A stretch of DNA of 11,688 bases, from the NCBI GenBank assembly GCA_905235765.1, contig CAJOMM010000049.1, positions 1 to 11,688 on the forward strand. Reading direction: 5' to 3'. Of this stretch, positions 4,857-11,688 are shown piece by piece. Each line of letters begins with the position of its first letter. Positions within the stretch are counted from its first letter, which is position 1. The notes under the pieces were generated by a model. That model was not told the origin of the DNA, searched no databases, and saw nothing but the letters and a program-made list of their open reading frames with translations. The translations under genes and the position numbers were made by a program. The DNA comes from an uncultured Clostridia bacterium (lineage in GTDB: Bacteria; Bacillota; Clostridia; Christensenellales; Borkfalkiaceae).

Positions 4857-6230
4857 TTATTTTTCCTTCGCCATATCTTCGGGTCTGAAAAGGGCGTCAA
4901 ATTCTTTTTCGTCTAAAAATCCAAGGCTTAAACACGCCTCTTTTAACGACAAATTTTCCGCGTGCGCTTTTTTGGCTACTTTCGCGCTCGCGTCATAGCC
5001 TATTATGGTAGATAGTCCGGTAACCGTCATAAGCGAACGACTAAGGTTTTCCTTCATCTTGATTCTGTTCGGCTTTATTCCTTTAACGCAATTTTCGGTA
5101 AAGGAAACCGTAACGTCCGTCAAAAGATTTACCGACTGCAAAAAGTTATAAATGATTACGGGCATAAACGCGTTTAATTGAAAATTTCCCTGCGACGCTG
5201 CGTACGTTACGGCGGCGTCGTTACCCATAACCTGTATCGCCACCATTGAAACCGCTTCGCATTGAGTCGGATTTACTTTGCCCGGCATAATTGAAGACCC
5301 CGGCTCGTTGAACGGTATTTCTATCTCCCCGAGTCCGCAGCGCGGCCCCGACGCCAGCCATTTTACGTCGGTCGCTATCTTAAAAAGATTGACCGCCAAA
5401 GTTTTTAGGGCGCCGTGCGCAAATAATATTCCGTCTTTTGCGGAAAGCGCGTGAAATTTATTTTCTTCCGGTATAAACGGCTTCCCCGTAATTTCGGCTA
5501 TATTTTTTACCGCCGCTTCTGAAAATCCGTCGGGCGCGTTAAGCCCCGTGCCGACGGCGGTTCCGCCGAGAGCCAAAGGATAAAGTTTAACGAGTGAAAG
5601 TCTGATTTCGTCCGCCGCTTCTTTAACGAGATATTTAAAGCCGCTTATTTCCTGCGCAAAAGAAATAGGCACGGCGTCCTGAACGTGCGTTCTTGCAACC
5701 TTTACTATTCCGCGGTTTTCTTTTTCAAGCCCGTCTAAAACTTCCGCCAACCTTTCGACGGCAGGAATTAGTTTATCCTCTATCGAAAGAACCGCCGCAA
5801 TATGCATAGCCGTCGGGAAAACGTCGTTACTGCTTTGCGACATATTGACGTCGTCGTTGGGGTGAAGGAGTTTTTTGCCCGACTTTAAGTTTTTAAAGTT
5901 CGCTATAACCTCGTTCACGTTCATATTGGTCTGTGTGCCGGACCCCGTCTGCCATACTACGAGCGGAAAATTCCCGTACAAATTGCCTTTCAATATCTCG
6001 TCCGCGCCTTCGACTATATAACCGCACTTTTCTTCGGAAAGTTTACCCAAAGAACAGTTTGCAAGCGCCGCCGCCTTTTTGACGATCGCTATAGCCTTAA
6101 TCACTTCTTCAGGCATGGTTTCTTTGCCTATTTTAAAGTTTTGAAAACTTCTCTGCGTTTGCGCGCCCCACAATTTATCTTCAGGCACTTTTATTTCGCC
6201 CATCGAATCTTTTTCTGTTCGGAAATTCAT
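4857..6230 (-). CDS. fumC: Fumarate hydratase, class II (FumC)
   Basis: A 457-residue cytoplasmic enzyme of the fumarase/aspartase superfamily that reversibly hydrates fumarate to malate without an iron-sulfur cluster. Signatures are TGSGTQTNMN (95-104), typical of fumarase rather than aspartase (GAGTSTNMN); THVQDAVP (181-188) with the active-site His182; and the superfamily loop GSSIMPGKVNP (311-321), which carries the catalytic serine. Length is normal. The ATG at 6230 overlaps the nfnB stop as ATGA, so translation is coupled to nfnB. A terminator follows directly, making this the last gene of the operon. Aspartate ammonia-lyase is the main alternative and is less likely from the first motif. 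Confidence 0.93.
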   Translation of the reverse strand: MNFRTEKDSMGEIKVPEDKLWGAQTQRSFQNFKIGKETMPEEVIKAIAIVKKAAALANCSLGKLSEEKCGYIVEGADEILKGNLYGNFPLVVWQTGSGTQTNMNVNEVIANFKNLKSGKKLLHPNDDVNMSQSSNDVFPTAMHIAAVLSIEDKLIPAVERLAEVLDGLEKENRGIVKVARTHVQDAVPISFAQEISGFKYLVKEAADEIRLSLVKLYPLALGGTAVGTGLNAPDGFSEAAVKNIAEITGKPFIPEENKFHALSAKDGILFAHGALKTLAVNLFKIATDVKWLASGPRCGLGEIEIPFNEPGSSIMPGKVNPTQCEAVSMVAIQVMGNDAAVTYAASQGNFQLNAFMPVIIYNFLQSVNLLTDVTVSFTENCVKGIKPNRIKMKENLSRSLMTVTGLSTIIGYDASAKVAKKAHAENLSLKEACLSLGFLDEKEFDALFRPEDMAKEK

Positions 6231-7639
6231 TTGTTATCCCTTAAAAATTCATCTATCGCTTTTGCGGCAATCTTCCCTGCCCCCATGGCGGAAATTACCG
6301 TTGCAGCCCCGGTTACCGCGTCTCCGCCGGCGTAAACCCCGACTTTGGAAGTAAGTCCTTTTTCGTCTACTATTATACCGCCGTGATCGTTGACGGAAAG
6401 TCCTTCCGTCGTGTTTTTTATGAGCGGATTAGGAGAAGTTCCTATCGCCATTATAACGGAATCGACGTCTACCATAAATTCGGAATTTTCAATGGGAACG
6501 GGACGGCGCCGACCTTTTTCGTCCGGCTCGCCGAGTTCCATTTTGTTACATTTTATACCGGTAACGAACCCGTTTTTAGGGTCTCTCGGGTCGTTTTCAT
6601 TTAAATACCCCACGATTTCTAAGGGATTACAAAGCAATTTAAATACTACGCCCTCTTCTTCGGCGTGTTCGACTTCTTCGCGTCTCGCAGGGATCTCCGT
6701 CATAGAACGGCGGTAAACTATATAAACGTTTTCCGCACCTAAACGCAAAGCCGTTCTCGCCGCGTCCATAGCGACGTTTCCGCCGCCGACCACGGCAACG
6801 GATTTTCCCGTCATTATCGGGGTCTGCGAAGTTTCAAGATAGGCTTTCATAAGGTTGCTGCGAGTTAAAAACTCGTTTGCGGAATAAACGCCCTTAAGCG
6901 ATTCTCCCTTAATATTCAAAAATTTAGGCAGCCCTGCGCCCGAACCTATAAACACCGCCTTGTAACCCATGTCGAAAAGTTCGTCTACCGTAAGCGTCTT
7001 GCCTATTACGACGTTATTGATAAATTCAACGCCGAGTTCTTTCAGCGAATCCACCTCTTTTTTGACTATGCTTTTGGGAAGCCTGAATTCCGGAATCCCG
7101 TAGACCAGAACGCCGCCCTCTTTATGCAAAGCTTCGAACACGGTTACGGAATACCCGAGGCGGACAAGATCGCCGGCGCAGGTAAGTCCTGACGGACCAG
7201 AGCCGACAACCGCGACCTTTATACCGTTCTTTTGTGAAATTTCGGGTTTTTCGCAAGAATGTTCGTTGTGATAATCCGCAACGAAACGTTCCAATCTGCC
7301 GATACCTACCGGCTGAAATTTGATACCGAGCGTACAGCGGCTTTCGCATTGAGTCTCCTGCGGACAAACTCTGCCGCAGATAGCAGGCAGCGAAGACGTT
7401 TCCGCTATTTTTTTATAAGCGCCTTCAAAGTCGCCGTTTTTCACGAGAGAAATAAAGTCCGGAATATTGACGTTTACCGGACACCCCAAAACGCAGGGGC
7501 GGTTTTTACAGTTGAGACAACGCTTGGCTTCTTCGACCGCAACCTCGGCGGAATACCCCAAAGCCACTTCGTTGAAATTTTTTGCGCGAACCAAAGGATC
7601 TTGAGTAGGCATTTCGTGTTTTTTAGGTTCAATCGTCAC
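6227..7639 (-). CDS. nfnB: NfnB / GltA-type subunit of NADH-dependent ferredoxin:NADP+ oxidoreductase
   Basis: A 470-residue flavoprotein. With NfnA it forms the electron-bifurcating transhydrogenase that couples NADH and reduced ferredoxin oxidation to NADP+ reduction, and the reverse. The N-terminal domain holds eight cysteines for two [4Fe-4S] clusters: C41, C44, C49, C53 and C88, C92, C98, C102. The FAD site is VVGSGPSGLTCA (144-155). The NADP(H) site is VVGGGNVAMDAARTALRLGA (283-302). The C-terminal GGD motif (VYAGGDAVTGAATV) closes the flavin site. The start is GTG at 7639, with a GGAGG SD 9 nt upstream, inside the end of nfnA. Proteins like this are often annotated as the small subunit of glutamate synthase or 'homotetrameric GltA'. 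The adjacent nfnA and the absence of a large glutamate synthase subunit favour NfnB. Confidence 0.92.
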   Translation of the reverse strand: MTIEPKKHEMPTQDPLVRAKNFNEVALGYSAEVAVEEAKRCLNCKNRPCVLGCPVNVNIPDFISLVKNGDFEGAYKKIAETSSLPAICGRVCPQETQCESRCTLGIKFQPVGIGRLERFVADYHNEHSCEKPEISQKNGIKVAVVGSGPSGLTCAGDLVRLGYSVTVFEALHKEGGVLVYGIPEFRLPKSIVKKEVDSLKELGVEFINNVVIGKTLTVDELFDMGYKAVFIGSGAGLPKFLNIKGESLKGVYSANEFLTRSNLMKAYLETSQTPIMTGKSVAVVGGGNVAMDAARTALRLGAENVYIVYRRSMTEIPARREEVEHAEEEGVVFKLLCNPLEIVGYLNENDPRDPKNGFVTGIKCNKMELGEPDEKGRRRPVPIENSEFMVDVDSVIMAIGTSPNPLIKNTTEGLSVNDHGGIIVDEKGLTSKVGVYAGGDAVTGAATVISAMGAGKIAAKAIDEFLRDNK

Positions 7640-7641
7640 AA

Positions 7642-8493
7642 TTATTTTCCTCCGTTAATAAGTCTGCACGTTTTTTCGTGCGCTTTTCTTTCAAACTCCG
7701 CGTACATTCTGCCGCGAGACATCGCCTCGTCGAAATCCACTTCGTAGCCATTGAAATCGGGCCCGTCTACACACGCGAATTTGGTTTCTTTTTTGCCGTC
7801 CTTGTTTAGGGTAAGCCGACATCCGCCGCACATACCCGTACCGTCTATCATAATGGGATTCATCGAAACGGTTACCGGAACACCGAATTCTTTTGCGGTA
7901 AGCGTAACGAATTTCATCATAATAAGGGGACCTATGGTTATTATAAGGTCGAATTTTTCGCCTTTTTCAAGCATGTCTTTAAGCGGAACCGTAACGTTAC
8001 CGGCATTTTTATAACTACCGTCGTCCGTATACACGAAAAGTCTGTCGGAACAAGCCGCAAACTCGTCTTCCAAAATAACGAGATCCTTGTTTCTGAAACC
8101 TATAATAGAAACGACCTCGGCGCCGAGGCGGTGAAACTCTTGTGCGACCGGCATCGCGATAGCGCAACCAACGCCGCCGCCGATTATACACACTTTTTTA
8201 ACGCCGGCGGTCTCGGTAGGTCTTCCTAACGGACCAACGAAGTCGGAGATAAATTCTCCTTGATTTTTTCTTCCTAAAAGTTCGGTCGTGGCGCCGACTA
8301 TCTGAAAAATAATTTTAACGGCGCCGCGAGATTTATCTACGCCGGCGACGGTAAGGGGGATTCTTTCGCCTTCCTCGTCCACCCTTAAAATAATAAACTG
8401 TCCTGGAAGCGCTTTGTTAGCGACGAGCGGCGCTTCTATTTCCATTTGGGTAACCGTGGGGTTAAGGATTTTTTTCGTCAGAATTTTATACAT
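7642..8493 (-). CDS. nfnA: NfnA, ferredoxin:NADP+ oxidoreductase subunit alpha
   Basis: A 283-residue FAD and NAD-binding subunit of the NfnAB complex, related to dihydroorotate dehydrogenase electron-transfer subunits (PyrK-like) and sulfide dehydrogenase. The FAD-binding RIPLTV motif is at 44-49, and the NAD-binding glycine loop GGGVGCA at 105-111. The C-terminal [2Fe-2S] site is DGTGMCGGC (218-225) with Cys222, Cys225 and Cys241 (FACVDGP). Asp218 is the candidate fourth ligand, as described for this family. The start chosen is ATG 8493, opening MYKILTKKILNPTV as in homologues, with a GGAG SD 8 nt upstream. A longer frame to 8550 enters the preceding terminator and has no SD. It is 2 nt from nfnB. 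Confidence 0.93.
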   Translation of the reverse strand: MYKILTKKILNPTVTQMEIEAPLVANKALPGQFIILRVDEEGERIPLTVAGVDKSRGAVKIIFQIVGATTELLGRKNQGEFISDFVGPLGRPTETAGVKKVCIIGGGVGCAIAMPVAQEFHRLGAEVVSIIGFRNKDLVILEDEFAACSDRLFVYTDDGSYKNAGNVTVPLKDMLEKGEKFDLIITIGPLIMMKFVTLTAKEFGVPVTVSMNPIMIDGTGMCGGCRLTLNKDGKKETKFACVDGPDFNGYEVDFDEAMSRGRMYAEFERKAHEKTCRLINGGK

Positions 8494-8518
8494 AAAAGTC
8501 TCCACATTTAACATTTTT

Positions 8519-8547
8519 ATTTTGGTTTGTAAAATAAATTTTGGCAA
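8519..8547 (-). promoter_or_regulatory. Possible promoter of nfnA-nfnB-fumC
   Basis: TTGCCA (8547-8542), a 17-nt spacer and CAAAAT (8524-8519) lie in the only gap between the upstream terminator and nfnA. A promoter is expected here, but the -10 matches only four of six bases. Confidence 0.35.
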
Positions 8548-8584
8548 CAAAAACCCCGTCTGCGGAGATTGTTCGCAGACGGGG
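8546..8584 (-). terminator. Terminator of the nucleoside-type ABC transporter operon
   Basis: An 11-bp perfect GC-rich stem, CCCCGTCTGCG (8584-8574) with CGCAGACGGGG (8564-8554), has a 9-nt loop and is followed on the minus strand by TTTTTGTT. It starts about 20 nt after the stop codon of the last permease gene. Confidence 0.92.
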
Positions 8585-8604
8585 GTGAAAAATTTAGAAC
8601 GTAT

Positions 8605-9567
8605 TTACCTGTCTTCTCTGAAATAGTTAAGCCCGAGCGACGCCGGCGGCTGAACGTTTTTGCTCCCGGAAATGCTGGTGAAAATAAGCACTATTATGGT
8701 TATAAGATACGGCAAAGCGCCTAACAATGCCTTTACGTTAAGAGCCGCTGACGACATAAAATTAGGTAATCTGTACAGAACGCCGAATACTATAGAACTG
8801 AAAATGCTTATGCTCGGTTTCCACACGCTGAAAATCACTATGGCTATGGAAAGCCAGCCTAAACTTTCTATGGGGCCCGTATACGGCCAACTGCCGTTTT
8901 GCATATCGAACAAATAAAACAACCCGCCGAGTCCCGCGATGGCGCTTCCTATTACTGTGGAAAGATATCTGGTGCGGGACACGTTTATTCCTACCGCGTC
9001 TGCAGTTGCGGGATTTTCCCCAACGGCGCGCAATTTAAGTCCCGTTTTGGTTTTGTTGAGTATCACCGAAGTACATATTGCCACGGCTATGGCGAGATAT
9101 ACCATAATTCCGTAAGAAAAAAACAATTCGCCGAACCAACCGAGTTTATCGTAAAACCCGAAAAGATGCAGATAGATCTCGCTTACTTCGTTAAAACCGT
9201 TTTTGTTTATTATGGTATTCAGAAAGGTAGCGAATCCGGAACCGAACGTTGTGAGCGCCAAGCCCGTTATATTTTGATTTGCCCTTAAAGAAACTGTCAG
9301 AAAACTGTAAAGAACACCCATAAACGCGGAAAACAGCAAACTACATAAAAGCGGTAATAATATTGCGAGAAAAGGACTTATCTGCGAAATATCGGATAAC
9401 GTAGAAATATAAATCGATGCACCCGTCGCTCCGCCGATAGCGCCCATACACATAACGCCGGGTATACCGAGATTCAAATGACCGGATTTCTCCGTAATTA
9501 TCTCGCCGGTAGAGCCGAACAAAAACGCCGAACTCATCCTTATCGATTGCGTAAGGAAAGATATCAT
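8605..9567 (-). CDS. nupQ: ABC transporter permease, BmpA-type nucleoside/sugar importer (NupQ-like)
   Basis: A 320-residue polytopic membrane protein of the BPD_transp_2 family, one of two permeases in importers fed by a BMP-family lipoprotein; characterised members take up nucleosides. The family signature GEIITEKSGHLNLGIPGVM (21-39) is clear, matching the common 'GEvytErAGvlNLGieGmM'. Further helices are visible to the C-terminus, with the conserved LRAVGENPATADAVGINV cytoplasmic coupling segment in the middle. The ATG at 9567 has an AAGGAG SD and lies 1 nt after the upstream permease stop. It is the last gene of the operon, before a strong terminator. The exact substrate cannot be read; ribonucleosides are the best guess. 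Confidence 0.9.
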   Translation of the reverse strand: MISFLTQSIRMSSAFLFGSTGEIITEKSGHLNLGIPGVMCMGAIGGATGASIYISTLSDISQISPFLAILLPLLCSLLFSAFMGVLYSFLTVSLRANQNITGLALTTFGSGFATFLNTIINKNGFNEVSEIYLHLFGFYDKLGWFGELFFSYGIMVYLAIAVAICTSVILNKTKTGLKLRAVGENPATADAVGINVSRTRYLSTVIGSAIAGLGGLFYLFDMQNGSWPYTGPIESLGWLSIAIVIFSVWKPSISIFSSIVFGVLYRLPNFMSSAALNVKALLGALPYLITIIVLIFTSISGSKNVQPPASLGLNYFREDR

Positions 9568-9568
9568 A

Positions 9569-10720
9569 CTACTCTTTCTCCTTTTGTGTTTCTTCGGTCA
9601 AACGACCGCTCCCCGACATAAAGTCGTCCGACTTGCTTTTCTTCTTACGGAATTTGACCATATACACTATGAAAAATTCGCAACCGATTATAAAGAAGAA
9701 AACGATGGCGGTGATAATATTCGGCAACGCTTTGTTAGTAACTTGCGTTGCGGACAATATCTGCGAAGTCCCTTTATCCAAAAAAACGACCATAAAAGAC
9801 GTTAATGCCATATACATCGGATTGAATTTCGCGAGCCACACGACTATTATTGCGGTAAAACCCCTTCCGCCCACCATGGTAGAAGTTATAGAGTGGTCTT
9901 TTGCCGAAACGAGCAAAAAACCGGTAAACCCGCATATAGCGCCCGATAAAATAAGCGTTCTTATTATTACTTTTTTAACGTTTATACCGACGTATTTAGC
10001 CGAGTTTTCGCTTTCGCCGACAAGCGCCACTTCGAAACCGTGTTTAGTGCTTTTAAGATAAAAATACATAAGCACGGTCAAAATTACCGCAAACAGAATT
10101 ATAAAGACGTAATTGTTGTACAACTGCGGAAAATTACCGTATTTTCTGTAAAATTTCGGGAAATCGTTTTGCCCGCTCGGAAACCAACATAATAACACGA
10201 AAGATACGATCTGCGTGGCGATATAATTCATCATTAACGTAAACAACGTTTCGTTCGTGTTCCATTTCGCTTTGAAAATCGCAGGAATCACCGCCCATAT
10301 AATGCCGAACGACACGCTTGCGACTAACATAAACAAGATCAAAACGAAATTCGAAATACTGTCGTGAAAATAATAAATTACCATCGCGCTGGCAAGACAC
10401 CCCATAAGCGTTTGTCCGTCTGCGCCGATATTCCAGAATTTCATTTTGAAAGCCGGAACCACCGCTACGGAGACCAACAACAGCAATGCAAAATCCTGCA
10501 ATGAGCTCCAAATTCTTATTTCGTTGCCGAACACCCCGTCGAACATATATCCCAAAAGCAGAACGGGATTAGTACCGGTATAAGCCCAAGCGAAAATAAG
10601 TCCCACCAAAAGTCCGGAAAATATCGCTATCGCTCTGACCATAACCGATCTCCAAGCCGATTGCGTGTTGCGCTTTATCAAATGGAACAAAGGTTCTTTT
10701 ACGGTTTTAGTTGTCTCCAT
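9569..10720 (-). CDS. nupP: ABC transporter permease, BmpA-type nucleoside/sugar importer (NupP-like)
   Basis: A 383-residue membrane permease, partner of the following NupQ-like protein. After a charged N-terminus (1-25) come a first helix (about 28-47), then TNPVLLLGYMFDGVFG (50-65), typical of the YufP/NupP group. The hallmark FKMKFWNIGADGQTLMG (91-107) follows, like 'f-NIGaEGQ'. Further helices run to about residue 360. The tail is basic, then acidic (KFRKKKSKSDDF...TQKEKE). The ATG at 10720 has a GGAGG SD, and the gene overlaps the end of the ATPase gene by 14 nt, indicating translational coupling. Confidence 0.9.
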   Translation of the reverse strand: METTKTVKEPLFHLIKRNTQSAWRSVMVRAIAIFSGLLVGLIFAWAYTGTNPVLLLGYMFDGVFGNEIRIWSSLQDFALLLLVSVAVVPAFKMKFWNIGADGQTLMGCLASAMVIYYFHDSISNFVLILFMLVASVSFGIIWAVIPAIFKAKWNTNETLFTLMMNYIATQIVSFVLLCWFPSGQNDFPKFYRKYGNFPQLYNNYVFIILFAVILTVLMYFYLKSTKHGFEVALVGESENSAKYVGINVKKVIIRTLILSGAICGFTGFLLVSAKDHSITSTMVGGRGFTAIIVVWLAKFNPMYMALTSFMVVFLDKGTSQILSATQVTNKALPNIITAIVFFFIIGCEFFIVYMVKFRKKKSKSDDFMSGSGRLTEETQKEKE

Positions 10721-11688
10721 TATTTTCTTCCTCCATTTCCTTCTTCCACTCTTCTTCGGTAAGATTACTGTCTTTCGCGATACCGAAGTTCTTAAGATCC
10801 AAAGAACCGGTCATCATAAGTCCCAATTGTTCCTTCGTGGTCTTATCCGCGTGAACGATACCCATATTTTTGCCGTGACATAAAACCATTATTTTATCGC
10901 AAAGGGCGAGCATAACGTCAAGATCTTCGCCTATAAACAATATTCCCGTACCTTTCTGTTTCTGTTCGTTCAAAATATCGTAGATAACGTAAGAAGAGTT
11001 TATATCGAGTCCCCTTACGGGATAAGCCGTTATGATAACGTTCGGCCCCGCTTCTATCTCTCTGCCGACAAGTACCTTCTGAACGTTTCCGCCGGACAGC
11101 ATTCTTACGGGCGTCTCGGACGACGGCGTTACTATTTCCAACTTTTCTATCAACGCGTTTGCCCTTGCCCTTGCGGACTTTCTGTCAACAAAGACACCTT
11201 TGCCGTCCGCGTAAGTTTTAAGCATCATATTGTCCGTGATGGAAAACGACGGCGCAAGCCCCATACCCAAACGGTCTTCGGGGATAAAACTCATAGAAAC
11301 GCCTTTTTCTATTATAGCCTTTGGCGGAAGTCCTATTATATTTTCGCCTTTATGCATTATAAGACCGTTTTTAATGGGGCGAAGGCCGGCTATAGCTTCG
11401 CAAAGTTCCTTCTGTCCGCAACCGGCGATTCCCGCAACGCCCAAAATCTCACCGCCGCGGATATAAAAACTTACGTTTTCAATGGCGCGACTGCCGGCGT
11501 CCGAATCGATAGTAAGATCCCTTATTTCGAGTAAAGGCTTGTCAAACTCAGTCTTCGGGCGTTCTATCTTCAGTTTTACCTTCTTTCCGACCATCATTTC
11601 GGTAAGTTCCGATTGATTCGTCTCTTTAGTGTTTACCGTGCCTATATATTCGCCCTTGCGGAGAATAGAAACGCGGTCGGAAATTTCC
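10707..11688 (-). CDS. nupO: ABC transporter ATP-binding protein, two-NBD type (NupO/RbsA-like), partial
   Basis: The C-terminal 326 residues of the energising ATPase of the transporter. The reading frame is open to the window edge: residues before the internal ATG at 11597 read DRVSILRKGEYIGTVNTKE, the normal end of the first nucleotide-binding domain, so 11597 is not the start. The second domain has a degenerate Walker A (GVAGIAGCGQKELCEAIAGL, with the P-loop lysine missing), an ABC signature LSGGNVQKV, and the family's second-domain Walker B/D-loop as AYPVRGLD instead of DEPT-GLD. This asymmetry is normal for the second half of NupO/RbsA-type proteins. A Q-loop-like FIPEDR is also present. 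The first domain and the BMP lipoprotein are expected outside the window. Confidence 0.92.
   Translation of the reverse strand, partial: EISDRVSILRKGEYIGTVNTKETNQSELTEMMVGKKVKLKIERPKTEFDKPLLEIRDLTIDSDAGSRAIENVSFYIRGGEILGVAGIAGCGQKELCEAIAGLRPIKNGLIMHKGENIIGLPPKAIIEKGVSMSFIPEDRLGMGLAPSFSITDNMMLKTYADGKGVFVDRKSARARANALIEKLEIVTPSSETPVRMLSGGNVQKVLVGREIEAGPNVIITAYPVRGLDINSSYVIYDILNEQKQKGTGILFIGEDLDVMLALCDKIMVLCHGKNMGIVHADKTTKEQLGLMMTGSLDLKNFGIAKDSNLTEEEWKKEMEEENNGDN

Noticed and set aside
4766..4900. In-frame N-terminal extension of the YlmC-like gene to 4900
   Set aside because: It would cross the fumC terminator and the end of fumC, and the added residues are unlike the family, whose domain starts exactly at the ATG at 4765.
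8494..8550. In-frame N-terminal extension of nfnA to 8550
   Set aside because: It starts at the U-tract of the upstream terminator with no SD. The ATG at 8493 has an SD and the N-terminus seen in homologues.
10707..11597. Reading the ATPase as a complete 296-residue single-domain protein starting at 11597
   Set aside because: The frame stays open upstream and encodes the conserved end of the first nucleotide-binding domain, so the gene is a two-domain protein cut by the window edge.
1..11688. CRISPR array, tRNA or rRNA gene, insertion sequence, toxin-antitoxin pair or phage island
   Set aside because: I read through for repeated spacers, transposase motifs, terminal inverted repeats and RNA-gene motifs and saw none. 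The gene content is metabolic, transport and sporulation.

Overview
The window is 11.7 kb of about 45% GC DNA in which every recognisable gene lies on the minus strand. A SpoIIID homologue and a YlmC/YmxH-type PRC-barrel protein point to an endospore-forming Firmicute or a relative that keeps sporulation genes. NfnAB, class II fumarase and a BmpA-type nucleoside transporter fit an anaerobic clostridial lineage. Strong Shine-Dalgarno (SD) sequences and TTGACA/TATAAT-type promoters agree with this. The species cannot be named from the sequence alone.

Layout in the direction of transcription, from high to low coordinates: (a) 11688-8605 holds the end of a transport operon: a two-domain ABC ATPase cut by the window edge, then two permeases of the NupOPQ type. 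It closes with a strong hairpin terminator at about 8546-8584. (b) 8493-4857 holds nfnA, nfnB and fumC. nfnA and nfnB are 2 nt apart, nfnB and fumC overlap as ATGA, and a terminator follows at 4802-4843. This unit joins electron-bifurcating transhydrogenation (NADH + reduced ferredoxin to NADPH) to fumarate/malate interconversion. (c) 4765-4400 is a short ylmC/ymxH-like gene with an unusual Cys/Pro/Asp-rich tail. (d) 4383-2526 is a promoter, a 20-bp palindrome beside the ribosome binding site, a fruK-like sugar-phosphate kinase and a YihY/BrkB membrane protein. (e) 2529-1761 is plsC, whose consensus promoter overlaps the yihY stop codon. (f) 1750-1438 is spoIIID, with a SigE-like promoter and a 12-bp inverted repeat over the start region. 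(g) 1430-1 is a promoter, a leader with an intrinsic terminator and a competing antiterminator (a probable riboswitch or attenuator of unidentified class), a substrate-binding lipoprotein, and the first part of its permease, cut by the window edge.

Most of the genes are ordinary. The least explained parts are non-coding: the structured leader at 1261-1400, the inverted repeat at spoIIID, and the palindrome before fruK. The YlmC tail is the main protein-level oddity. No gene-free stretch exceeds about 180 bases. I saw no tRNA, rRNA, CRISPR array, insertion sequence or phage gene.
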